Assembly (NCBI RefSeq): GCF_017347095.1
Contig: NZ_JADPRZ010000016.1
Location: 1 to 61,837 of the forward strand
Length of the DNA stretch: 61,837 nucleotides
DNA from: Sporosarcina sp. E16_8
GTDB lineage: Bacteria > Bacillota > Bacilli > Bacillales_A > Planococcaceae
Direction of reading: 5' to 3'
The position numbers and the translations under genes were made by a program. The notes beneath the pieces were generated by a model. That model did no database searches. It worked only from the letters and a program-made list of their open reading frames with translations, and was not told where the DNA came from. Shown in pieces: positions 28,246 through 35,997 of the stretch (position 1 is the stretch's first letter; each line of letters starts with the position of its first letter).

Positions 28246-28381
28246 GGGATGAGCTTGTGGGAATTCAACGACACTGTTGGCAAACTCGACCACCAATCCA
28301 CAGAACTGAGCAACAACCTACCGAAACTTGACGACAGCAAAGAAACTCTGCGACAAACCTTGTTAACCACTCCCTCATCCC
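28246..28381. repeat. Degenerate 21-nt tandem repeat block
   Basis: On the minus strand, units of about 21 nt follow the pattern TGTCGnnnAGTTTnnnnnnnn, about four to five times between 28361 and 28260. The block is bounded by inverted octamers GGGATGAG (28246-28253) and CTCATCCC (28374-28381). The minus strand stays open through it and would encode a Ser/Leu-rich peptide with a seven-residue period (RRVSLLSSSFGRLLLSS), but no convincing ribosome-binding site is seen. Confidence 0.5.
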
Positions 28382-28458
28382 CTACCTTCAATACAAACTA
28401 GTATCTATTTCCTTTCCAGTTGGATATACTATAATCATAAACAATAATAACTATTAAC

Positions 28459-28473
28459 TGATACTCGTTATCA
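28459..28473. promoter_or_regulatory. Fur-like box 1 upstream of the P1B ATPase
   Basis: TGATACTCGTTATCA has 7-1-7 symmetry with TGATA/TATCA ends and matches the Fur consensus TGATAATNATTATCA at most positions. It lies about 25 bp after a TATAAT (28430-28435), a suitable place for repression. Confidence 0.5.
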
Positions 28474-28487
28474 CCAACTAACATTAG

Positions 28488-28515
28488 TCGGTTCCCACCA
28501 ACGGGAGCCGACTTT
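28488..28515 (+). terminator. Leader hairpin between the two Fur-like boxes
   Basis: AGTCGGTTCCC pairs with GGGAGCCGACT through 11 pairs, one of them G-U, with a 6-nt loop and only TTTC after it. It resembles a weak terminator or an attenuator in the 5' leader of the metal ATPase, or the end of an earlier transcript. Its function is inferred from shape only. Confidence 0.45.
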
Positions 28516-28540
28516 CATACATTAATGAGCTATTTGAAAT

Positions 28541-28555
28541 TGACTATCATTATCA
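28541..28555. promoter_or_regulatory. Fur-like box 2 next to the ATPase ribosome-binding site
   Basis: TGACTATCATTATCA differs from the Fur 7-1-7 consensus at one informative base. It lies 17 bp before the start codon and adjoins the AGGAGGAA ribosome-binding site, so it would act as a second operator or roadblock. A Per box would have TTATAAT ends; these ends favour Fur. Confidence 0.65.
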
Positions 28556-28572
28556 ATTAGGAGGAAGAAACT

Positions 28573-30477
28573 ATGAATACTCTCACTGAACATCGACCAA
28601 AAAAAAATATAGTTTGGCCAGTGTATCTTGAATTGATTGCTGCGATTCTATCAGGTGCACTAATTCTTACAGCTTGGATGGTTGGTAGGAACGGATTAGA
28701 AACCCTGTCTGTCCCCCTCTACATTACCGCCTTTTTAATAGGTGGATTTGCCAAAGCGAAGGAAGGCATTGAAGAGACGATCAACAACAAGGACCTGAAC
28801 GTAGAGATGCTAATGGTTTTCGCGGCAATCGGTGCTGCATTAATTGGGTACTGGGCGGAAGGAGCAATCCTCATTTTCATCTTTGCAATCAGTGGTGCGC
28901 TTGAAACCTACACGTTGAATAAAAGCCATAAGGAAATTTCAGCACTTATGAAATTACAGCCTGAAGAGGCATGGCTGATTCAAGAAGATGGTACTGATAT
29001 CAAAGTATCAACCGCTTCCCTAAATGTCGGATCCATCTTACTCGTCAAACCAGGTGAAAGAGTTCCGGTAGACGGAAATATCACTTTTGGCACTTCTTCC
29101 ATCGATATGTCTGCCATAAATGGCGAATCAATTCCCGTCACAAAAGAAGTCGGTGATGAACTATTCGCGGGTACAGTCAATTTGAGCGGTGCTATCCAAA
29201 TTAAAATGACAAAGCCTAGTTCTGAAACACTTTTCCAAAAAATCATTACACTTGTTCAAAGCGCACAAAGTGAGAAATCACCTTCACAGCAATTTATCGA
29301 ACGATTTGAAGGTACTTATGTAAAAGTCGTTATCATTATGGTGCTAATCATGATGGTTGTGCCCCATTATTTAGTTGGATGGGATTGGACGACTACAATC
29401 TATCGTGCAATCGTGCTGCTTGTCGTTGCTTCCCCGTGTGCGCTAGTCGCATCTATTATGCCAGCGACACTTGCCGCGGCCTCTAACGGAGCAAGGAAAG
29501 GTGTTCTGTTCAAAGGTGGGATCCACCTAGAACATTTGGGTTCACTTAAAGCGATTGCTTTTGATAAAACCGGTACATTAACGAATGGTAAACCAGTTGT
29601 AACAGACTTCTATGTACGTGATGACGCAGATACAGATACAACACTAGCGATTCTTGCAAGTATTGAGTCTCAATCTAATCATCCACTTGCAGTTGCAATT
29701 ACAAATTATGCGATTGATAAAGGGCTAACCCTAGAGCGCAATCTGCAGATTGAAGATGTGCCTGGTCATGGGATCAGGGCATTTGTAGATACACAAGAAC
29801 TACTCGTAGGAAATCCACGTTTTGTCGGAAAAGAATTGGCAGAAGAGTTTCATCAAGGCGTCGCTTTATCCCTTGCAGATGATGGGAAAACAATTATCTT
29901 CATGAAAGACGATAAGGGCATTATTGCTTCCGCGGCACTAAGAGATACATTACGCCCTGAGGCTATCGAGGCAATAAGTCAATTAAAGCAAGCAGGGATT
30001 TTAACAATTATGTTAACAGGAGATAATCAGAAAACGGCTGCAGCTATCGCAAAAGAAGCTGGGCTCGATTCATTCGTTGCAGAATGTCTGCCTGAAATGA
30101 AAGTTAATCACTTGAAACGTCTCCTTATTGAGCATAAAAATGTAGGTATGGTCGGTGATGGGATCAACGATGCACCTGCACTTGCTACCGCAACATCAGG
30201 TATCGCAATGGGCGAAGGTACCGATGTTGCGCTCGAAACTGCAGATATCGTCCTCATGCAGAATGATTTAAGACGTATCTCCTATGCCATTAAGTTATCC
30301 CGAAAAATGCAACGGATTGTGAAGCAGAATGTCTTGTTCTCGATTTCGATCATCATGGTGCTAATTGTTTCAAACTTCCTGCAAGTCGTTGATCTGCCGC
30401 TTGGTGTTATAGGACACGAAGGTAGCACTATCCTCGTCATCTTAAACGGTCTCAGGATGCTTAACCGAATTGAATAA
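28573..30477 (+). CDS. P1B-type metal-transporting ATPase (PfeT/FrvA/ZosA-like)
   Basis: A 634-residue P-type ATPase in the membrane. It has no N-terminal metal-binding domain. The actuator motif is NGESIPVTK, the helix-6 metal motif SPCALVAS (the P1B-4 'SPC' form), phosphorylation site DKTGTLTNG, HP motif SNHPLAV and hinge GDGINDAPAL. Helix 8 has HEGSTILVILNGLRML, also typical of P1B-4. Relatives export Fe(II) (PfeT, FrvA) or were assigned to Zn uptake (ZosA). Two Fur-like operators upstream favour iron efflux here. AGGAGGAA precedes the ATG. Confidence 0.9.
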   Translation: MNTLTEHRPKKNIVWPVYLELIAAILSGALILTAWMVGRNGLETLSVPLYITAFLIGGFAKAKEGIEETINNKDLNVEMLMVFAAIGAALIGYWAEGAILIFIFAISGALETYTLNKSHKEISALMKLQPEEAWLIQEDGTDIKVSTASLNVGSILLVKPGERVPVDGNITFGTSSIDMSAINGESIPVTKEVGDELFAGTVNLSGAIQIKMTKPSSETLFQKIITLVQSAQSEKSPSQQFIERFEGTYVKVVIIMVLIMMVVPHYLVGWDWTTTIYRAIVLLVVASPCALVASIMPATLAAASNGARKGVLFKGGIHLEHLGSLKAIAFDKTGTLTNGKPVVTDFYVRDDADTDTTLAILASIESQSNHPLAVAITNYAIDKGLTLERNLQIEDVPGHGIRAFVDTQELLVGNPRFVGKELAEEFHQGVALSLADDGKTIIFMKDDKGIIASAALRDTLRPEAIEAISQLKQAGILTIMLTGDNQKTAAAIAKEAGLDSFVAECLPEMKVNHLKRLLIEHKNVGMVGDGINDAPALATATSGIAMGEGTDVALETADIVLMQNDLRRISYAIKLSRKMQRIVKQNVLFSISIIMVLIVSNFLQVVDLPLGVIGHEGSTILVILNGLRMLNRIE

Positions 30478-30501
30478 GCATTTACTATTTTTAAATAGAA
30501 T

Positions 30502-30543
30502 AAAAGCAATGCATCCTATCACAGGACCGCATTGCTTTTTTCT
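30502..30543. terminator. Bidirectional terminator between the metal ATPase and YihY-type genes
   Basis: AAAAGCAATGC pairs with GCATTGCTTTT, with A-rich and T6 flanks on the two sides. It ends inside the last codons of the convergent YihY-type gene. Confidence 0.9.
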
Positions 30544-31517
30544 TTAGCTTTTATCAACTGAGTTCTCTCTAACATGACAGCATTAAGTTGGCCACCAAGC
30601 ATTAGTATAATCGCCGAGAAATATAACCACATCATTAACACGATAATTGCTCCAATACTTCCGTATGTACTGGAGTAGTTACCATAACTACCAACATAAA
30701 ATGAGAATGCAAGAGATGCCAGAATCCAGCCAACTGTCGCAAATAGCGCTCCAGGTAATACACTTTTAAATTGAATCTTCAAATTAGGAACCAACCAATA
30801 GATAAGTGAAAATACAAACAAGATAAACACGGGCGGTACTAGCCAACGTAAACCAGCCCACAATATGAGGAAACCTTCCTCCAATCCCATGTAAGAGAAT
30901 GCAAGAACCCCAATCTGTTGTCCGAATACCGGCAATATAAGTGCCACTAGTAAAACAGCGATTAGCATAATAGTAAAGACAACTGACATACCACGAGCCA
31001 TGATGAAGGAACGTGATTCTTCGGTGAAATAAGATTGGTTCAAAGCTTTCGTCAATGCGTTCATACCTTTAGATGCTGACCAAACCGTTGCAAGTGCACC
31101 AATTGATAGTAAGCCACCATTGCGATTTTTCAAGATTTCGTTTAATGTGTTCTCGATTAGCATAGCAACGCTTTCTGGTGCATAGTCTCGAATCAATAAG
31201 AAAACCTCGGCTTGGTTAAAGTTTAAATAAGGTAGCAGTGTCATTATAAAGATTAATAGTGGAAACAAAGACAAGAGGAAAAAGAAGGCGAGCTGCGAGC
31301 CAAGGCCCGTTATGTCGACTTTCTTTATCCGAACAAGAAGTTCTTTCAAAAATCCGCTTGTTGTTGTAACGTCAAATTCCTCAAGCCCGCCTTCTTTAAC
31401 ATCAACTAAAAACTTCCTGGCAGCAGAGTCCTTCCCGAAATTATCAAGTTTCTCCCTATACTTCCTAGACTTCTCTTCTTGGATTGGCGTAGGTGTTGAA
31501 CCTTCATCATTCTTCAA
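30519..31517 (-). CDS. YihY/BrkB family inner-membrane protein
   Basis: A 332-residue member of the YihY family (once called RNase BN in error). About six transmembrane helices lie between residues 65 and 320, with conserved KVDITGLGSQLAFFFLLSLFP, LATVWSASKGMNAL and a C-terminal GSIGAIIVLMMWLYFSAIILMLGGQLN. Its role is unknown. The frame is open to 31547, but I prefer TTG at 31517, with AAAGGGGTGA 7 nt before it. It resembles B. subtilis YfkH. The next gene upstream, a YtxH protein, is on the same strand. Confidence 0.87.
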   Translation of the reverse strand: MKNDEGSTPTPIQEEKSRKYREKLDNFGKDSAARKFLVDVKEGGLEEFDVTTTSGFLKELLVRIKKVDITGLGSQLAFFFLLSLFPLLIFIMTLLPYLNFNQAEVFLLIRDYAPESVAMLIENTLNEILKNRNGGLLSIGALATVWSASKGMNALTKALNQSYFTEESRSFIMARGMSVVFTIMLIAVLLVALILPVFGQQIGVLAFSYMGLEEGFLILWAGLRWLVPPVFILFVFSLIYWLVPNLKIQFKSVLPGALFATVGWILASLAFSFYVGSYGNYSSTYGSIGAIIVLMMWLYFSAIILMLGGQLNAVMLERTQLIKAKEKSNAVL

Positions 31518-31569
31518 ACCTTCGTCACCCCTTTCAATACTTTTCACTTTTTAAACCAACGCAATATTC

Positions 31570-31923
31570 CTAAGGCGTTTCATTAACAATTGACTTGTAT
31601 TCATCTTTCGATTCAACAAATGCTTCCTTCGTATCCACGACTATACCTTTTACTTGCGGCGTAAGTGTTTTTAACTCTTCTACCTGAGCTTTAATATATG
31701 ATATATCACCTGATAGTTGCACATAGACAGACCTATATTTGTCTTTTTTCTCCTCCAATTTCCATTTGAGAACATCCGGATTTTTCATATAAAATTTCAT
31801 TCCCGTTATACAATTATTTGATTTCTTTACGATATGTTTTCGAGTACTCCGATCGAACATACTTACAACTGCACCCGTAAGTGCACCCACAATAATAAAT
31901 GTACCAAATTTGCTATTACCCAC
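31570..31923 (-). CDS. YtxH domain protein
   Basis: A 117-residue protein with an N-terminal glycine/alanine-rich hydrophobic segment (FGTFIIVGALTGAVVSMF, residues 6-23) followed by a basic patch and a long helical tail, which is the YtxH/gas-vesicle-like layout of Gram-positive stress and envelope proteins. Its role is unknown. GGAGGG lies just upstream of the ATG. It is 52 bp upstream of the YihY-type gene and probably shares its transcript. Confidence 0.75.
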   Translation of the reverse strand: MGNSKFGTFIIVGALTGAVVSMFDRSTRKHIVKKSNNCITGMKFYMKNPDVLKWKLEEKKDKYRSVYVQLSGDISYIKAQVEELKTLTPQVKGIVVDTKEAFVESKDEYKSIVNETP

Positions 31924-32151
31924 TATAAGCCCTCCAATTCAAACTCTTTTGCATATACAATTATACCCTAGGAAGAAGAAAAACAAACAATCTAACTGAA
32001 TTCTAAAAATAAAGCTTGACGAATGCTGCAAACTTTCGGAATATTAACAACAAGGATGACGAAATAAAGAGATTGAGAGGACGTGAGGTGGGAACGAAGA
32101 AAACTGGGGTGAGCGTTCTTAATGTAAAATAGCACAATTGGGGGTAATGGA

Positions 32152-33516
32152 ATGGATGGAATAACAGCGTTTTTAGATAAACTCGGGGGTATTATTTGGG
32201 GTCCACCTTTACTAATTTTACTTGTTGGTACAGGAATTTATTTAACCTTTAGGCTCGGACTTATTCAGTTACGATTATTACCATATGCGTTAAAGTTAGT
32301 ATTCACAAAAAATCAGGATAAGAATTCCGAAGGTGATATTACCCACTTCCAAGCCCTTATGACAGCGATGGCTGCAACCGTAGGCGTAGGGAATATTGTG
32401 GGTGTTGCTACCGCTATTTTCCTCGGCGGTCCAGGTGCCTTGTTCTGGATGTGGGTTTCAGCATTCTTCGGAATGGCTACAAAATACGGTGAAGCAATTC
32501 TTGCCGTTAAATACCGCGTTAAAGATGCTAATGGTCAAATGGCCGGCGGACCAATGTATTACCTTGAACATGGATTGAAAATGAAATGGCTTGGTGTATT
32601 ATTTGCTATTTTCGGTGCTATAGCAGCATTTGGTATCGGTAATGGGACGCAAGCAAAAGCAGTGGCAGACGTCATGAATCAAACTTTTAGTGTGCCACAT
32701 TGGGTCTCCGGTCTTATTCTTGTTGTATTGGCAGGAATGGTTATCTTGGGTGGTATTAAAACAATTGGTAAAGTTACATCATTCTTTGTTCCAATCATGG
32801 CAGTGTTTTATGTTCTTGCCGGAGTAATTGTACTAGTCTTGAACGTCGGGCTAATTCCCGAAGCTTTTGCTACAATTTTCAAGTATGCATTTAGTGGTGA
32901 AGCGGTTGCAGGTGGTGCAATTGGTACAGTTATCCGTTTCGGAGTTGCTCGTGGAGTATTCTCGAACGAAGCTGGTCTTGGATCCGCTCCAATTGCTGCA
33001 GCAGCTGCAAGAACAGATATGCCTGGACGTCAAGCACTAGTTTCAATGACACAAGTACTCTTTGATACATTAATTATCTGTTCCATTACGGGCGTTACAA
33101 TCATAATGTCTGGCATTTGGAAAGATAATCCTGACAATCTTACAGGTGGTGCTTTAACATCTGCCGCTTTCGGACAATTTCTAGGTAGCGCCGGTCCGAT
33201 CGTCGTTTCAATTGGACTATTATTCTTTGCAACATCAACAATCTTTGGTTGGGCATATTATGGAGAGAAGTGTTTCCAATACTTGTTCCCAAATCCAAAA
33301 ATCCTTATTTATTACCGTCTTGTATTTATTGCCGTGATTTTCGTTGGGGCAACTGCTACGCTTGACGTAGTTTGGTTATTTGCTGACGTAATGAATGGAC
33401 TAATGGCAATACCAAACTTAATCGGCCTTCTTGGATTATCTGGCGTAATCATTTTCGAAACAAAACGTGTTCAAGCCAAAATCAAAGAAGAAAAAGAAGC
33501 CGCAAAACGAGGATAA
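32152..33516 (+). CDS. Alanine/glycine:cation symporter (AGCS family)
   Basis: A 454-residue sodium- or proton-coupled amino-acid transporter with about eleven transmembrane helices. Family signatures include the segment HFQALMTAMAATVGVGNIVGVATA near residue 62-85, the motif AGGPMYYLEHGLK, and GVARGVFSNEAGLGSAPIAAAAA near 265-290. TTGGGGGTAATGGA precedes the start. It stands alone, between a divergent YtxH gene and the DUF1128 gene. Relatives include B. subtilis AlsT and YrbD; I cannot assign which. Confidence 0.93.
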   Translation: MDGITAFLDKLGGIIWGPPLLILLVGTGIYLTFRLGLIQLRLLPYALKLVFTKNQDKNSEGDITHFQALMTAMAATVGVGNIVGVATAIFLGGPGALFWMWVSAFFGMATKYGEAILAVKYRVKDANGQMAGGPMYYLEHGLKMKWLGVLFAIFGAIAAFGIGNGTQAKAVADVMNQTFSVPHWVSGLILVVLAGMVILGGIKTIGKVTSFFVPIMAVFYVLAGVIVLVLNVGLIPEAFATIFKYAFSGEAVAGGAIGTVIRFGVARGVFSNEAGLGSAPIAAAAARTDMPGRQALVSMTQVLFDTLIICSITGVTIIMSGIWKDNPDNLTGGALTSAAFGQFLGSAGPIVVSIGLLFFATSTIFGWAYYGEKCFQYLFPNPKILIYYRLVFIAVIFVGATATLDVVWLFADVMNGLMAIPNLIGLLGLSGVIIFETKRVQAKIKEEKEAAKRG

Positions 33517-33591
33517 TCTCCAATTCGATTTGACAGTCCTGGAGAATAATGAAATGATAGGTCCAAAGCTTTTCGAAAGGTGGACAATACT

Positions 33592-33813
33592 ATGGATTTA
33601 TCTAACCCTACACCAGAAAACGTTTCTTATATGATTGACAAAATTACAGAAAAACTTCGTATGGTAAACTCAGCGGCTATGAATTCGGACAATTTTAGCA
33701 CATCTAAATACGATGACTTGCACTATATGTACAAAATGGTCATGAAACGTACTACTATTACACCAAATGAAATGCAGGCAATTGCTGCTGAACTTGGTAC
33801 ACTAAGAAGTTAA
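33592..33813 (+). CDS. DUF1128/UPF0435 family protein (YfkK)
   Basis: A 73-residue helical protein matching the short UPF0435 family of Firmicutes, with conserved SNPTPENVSYMIDKITEKL near the start and SKYDDLHYMYKMVMKR in the middle. Function unknown. The frame opens at GTG 33580, but the ATG at 33592, with GAAAGGTGG 8 nt upstream, is the better start. It is a monocistronic gene with its own terminator. Confidence 0.88.
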   Translation: MDLSNPTPENVSYMIDKITEKLRMVNSAAMNSDNFSTSKYDDLHYMYKMVMKRTTITPNEMQAIAAELGTLRS

Positions 33814-33819
33814 TCAATC

Positions 33820-33863
33820 AAAAAAAGATTCGCCGGTATGATTTTACCGGCGAATCTTTTTTA
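33820..33863 (+). terminator. Terminator after the DUF1128 gene
   Basis: A perfect 15-bp stem AAAGATTCGCCGGTA/TACCGGCGAATCTTT with a 6-nt loop and T6 tail. Confidence 0.93.
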
Positions 33864-34030
33864 TATGGATATATTTCCACGTCTGTTAATTAACCAGTAA
33901 ATAAACACTAGGTGCACCTTGTATGGTTACTCTTGGATTACTTTGGACTTAACGACTTCTACATCATTACCGTGATGTTTTGATGTATAGGAAGCTACAG
34001 GCACCTACTCACAACAGGATTACTATAGAA

Positions 34031-34192
34031 AGTATGGCTAGAAGTGACGGTGTCACTTCTAGCCATACTAGGGCCCCTCAGTAATTCTGTCATGAATAGT
34101 TAGCCGCAAGTGGGCCGAAAATAGTCCAGTGAAAATGAAGATCATCAAGCCCTTCTCACCAGGATTTTATGCGAATAAATGGTTAATCAACA
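34031..34192 (-). repeat. TGTTGATTAACC element, copy B (after motB)
   Basis: On the minus strand it begins TGTTGATTAACCATTTAT 13 nt after the motB stop and runs through CTGGTGAGAAGGGCTTGATG, GCGGCTAACTATTCATGACA and ATTACTGAGGGGCCCTAG, all shared with copy A. It ends in a perfect 18-bp hairpin AGTATGGCTAGAAGTGAC/GTCACTTCTAGCCATACT with a 3-nt loop (34031-34069). The remaining gap (33864-34030) has nothing else I recognise. Confidence 0.82.
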
Positions 34193-34205
34193 GACGTGAT
34201 ATATT

Positions 34206-34964
34206 TCATTCAAATGCAGTTCCATCCTTCAGAACAAGTGGCTGGATAAGCACTTCAACCCGACGATTTTTACTTCGTCCCACAGCTGTTTCATTTGATT
34301 CGATTGGCTGAAACTCTCCGTACCCTTTAGCACTGAATAAAAGTGGGTTGATTTCTTCATTTCTCACAATACTTTTCAGGAAGTTCACGGCTCTCATTAC
34401 ACTGAGTTCCCAATTCGATTGGAATTGAGCATTCCCGATTGGAACATTATCCGTATGACCCGTAACGACGATTTGACGTGGTGGGTCAAACACAAGAAGC
34501 TCCGCAATATCATCCGCAATCCCTATATATTCAGGCTTAATATCTGCCATCCCTGGACTGAAGAGGATACTATCCCTAATCGTAACCATCAGTCCTTCAT
34601 CCGTCATTTTGGTTTCGAACTGATTCTCTAGTTCATTCACCGCAATATACTCATCTACTCTATCCTGGATTTCAGCAAGTGACTTCTGATCTTCAATATA
34701 GGATGTATTTTCGTCCTTTGAACCAACAGAATCCTTCGGTATCGGCACAGCTGTAGGCGCCGCATTATCCATCACACCTTGTCCACTATCAAATATTTCA
34801 CCGAATACTGCTGACATTTGTTGAAGTTTGACTTCATCTACTGAGCTTGAGGCAAATAGCACGATGAATAACGCGAGAAGAAGAGTCATAAGGTCAGAGT
34901 ATGGCAATAGCCATGACTCATCTATATGGTTCTCGGCCTTTTTTCTCTTACGCCTCTTCGACAA
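34206..34964 (-). CDS. motB: Flagellar motor stator protein MotB
   Basis: A 252-residue stator subunit. The single transmembrane helix (about residues 22-42) contains the ion-binding Asp24 in PYSDLMTLLLALFIVLFA. The plug/linker region follows, and the C-terminal OmpA-like peptidoglycan-binding domain has VVTGHTDNVPIGNAQFQSNWELSVMRA and SAKGYGEFQPI. High similarity of its partner to B. subtilis MotA suggests a proton-type stator, but ion choice is not certain. It overlaps motA by 17 nt. Confidence 0.93.
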   Translation of the reverse strand: MSKRRKRKKAENHIDESWLLPYSDLMTLLLALFIVLFASSSVDEVKLQQMSAVFGEIFDSGQGVMDNAAPTAVPIPKDSVGSKDENTSYIEDQKSLAEIQDRVDEYIAVNELENQFETKMTDEGLMVTIRDSILFSPGMADIKPEYIGIADDIAELLVFDPPRQIVVTGHTDNVPIGNAQFQSNWELSVMRAVNFLKSIVRNEEINPLLFSAKGYGEFQPIESNETAVGRSKNRRVEVLIQPLVLKDGTAFE

Positions 34965-35763
34965 ACTCCTCAGCCCCTTTACCGCTATTGTTTGTGGCAG
35001 CTAACTTTCGGCGTTCTTCCGCAGACAGATATGAGGACAGCTTTTGTTCAATAACGCGCGGTGCTTCCCCTTCAAGAACGGAGAGGACCCCTTCAATCAT
35101 CATCTTCTTTTGTCTTACCTCTTCGTGCGATTTACGTTTTAATTTATTCGCAAATGGATGCCAAAGCACATATCCAGTAAAAATACCTAGCAATGTCGCA
35201 ATAAAGGCTGCTGAAATCGCATGACCCAGGGCATCAATATCATTCAAATTACCAAGTGCCGCAATTAGACCAACTACCGCCCCAAGAACACCTAGCGTCG
35301 GTGCATACGTCCCCGCCTGTGAAAATATTTGTGCTCCAGCGGAATGCCGATCTTCCATAGCTTCCACTTCTTCACTTAACACATCACGGATATAATCTGC
35401 ATTTTGTCCATCAATTGCGAGGCCCAATCCATTTTTCAAAAACGGATCATTAATTTCATCAGTTTTTGCTTCAAGCGATAATAATCCTTCACGTCGCGCA
35501 ATATCTGCCCAACTTGAAAACATACGGATGATATCAGAATCGGAGGCAAGTTTCTGTTCTTTAAAAAGCACGCCAAATAATTTAGGGACACGTTTTAACT
35601 CATTCATTGGAAATGCAATGATAACAGCTGCAAGCGTTCCTACAAGTATTATTAGTATAGCTGCCATATTAAATAGGCTATCTACTGGGACACCTTTCAT
35701 CGTCATACCAACAAGAAGTGCAACAAACCCTAATACTAGTCCAATTACTGTCGATAAATCCAT
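34948..35763 (-). CDS. motA: Flagellar motor stator protein MotA
   Basis: A 271-residue four-helix stator subunit. The cytoplasmic loop has charged residues that contact FliG (WADIARREGLLSLEAK, near residue 85-100). The proline-containing helices 3 and 4 are in GTYAPTLGVLGAVVGLIAAL and HAISAAFIATLLGIFTGYVLWHPFANK. The ATG at 35763 has GGAGGG 7 nt upstream; the frame's earlier codon at 35778 lies inside the ribosome-binding site. A SigD-type promoter precedes it, so motAB are probably co-expressed with late flagellar genes. Confidence 0.95.
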   Translation of the reverse strand: MDLSTVIGLVLGFVALLVGMTMKGVPVDSLFNMAAILIILVGTLAAVIIAFPMNELKRVPKLFGVLFKEQKLASDSDIIRMFSSWADIARREGLLSLEAKTDEINDPFLKNGLGLAIDGQNADYIRDVLSEEVEAMEDRHSAGAQIFSQAGTYAPTLGVLGAVVGLIAALGNLNDIDALGHAISAAFIATLLGIFTGYVLWHPFANKLKRKSHEEVRQKKMMIEGVLSVLEGEAPRVIEQKLSSYLSAEERRKLAATNNSGKGAEEFVEEA

Positions 35764-35797
35764 AAGTTGACCCTCCAAGTATTCTATTCTTCTTCTT

Positions 35798-35824
35798 ATT
35801 TCGGCATCTTTAGCCTATTCTTTA
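35798..35824 (-). promoter_or_regulatory. SigD-type promoter of motAB
   Basis: On the minus strand TAAA (35824-35821), a 15-bp spacer, and GCCGAAAT (35805-35798) match the SigD consensus TAAA-N15-GCCGATAT with one mismatch. It lies 35 bp upstream of the motA start. Confidence 0.85.
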
Positions 35825-35997
35825 GGCGCACAGGAGTAATAAATATCTGCGACCTTTCACACTGTCACAATTTGCCCACCATTAACGGGTAGTAAGGCCC
35901 CCACTGATTAAAGATTAACTTCATCAACAAATTTGACGTTGCAGGGCGAGCCTGTAAATTGGTACTATTATAGAAGATAGAGGAAGGAGTAATTATT

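Noticed and set aside
28246..28381. 21-nt repeat considered as a CRISPR array.
   Set aside because: Units are degenerate and directly adjacent with no unique spacers; no cas genes.
34129..34311. Plus-strand frame reading IKPFSPGFYANKWLIN, with a partner in copy A on its opposite strand, considered as a transposase fragment.
   Set aside because: Only about 20 residues are shared, no domain is recognisable and the frame runs antisense into motB; retained only as part of the repeat element.
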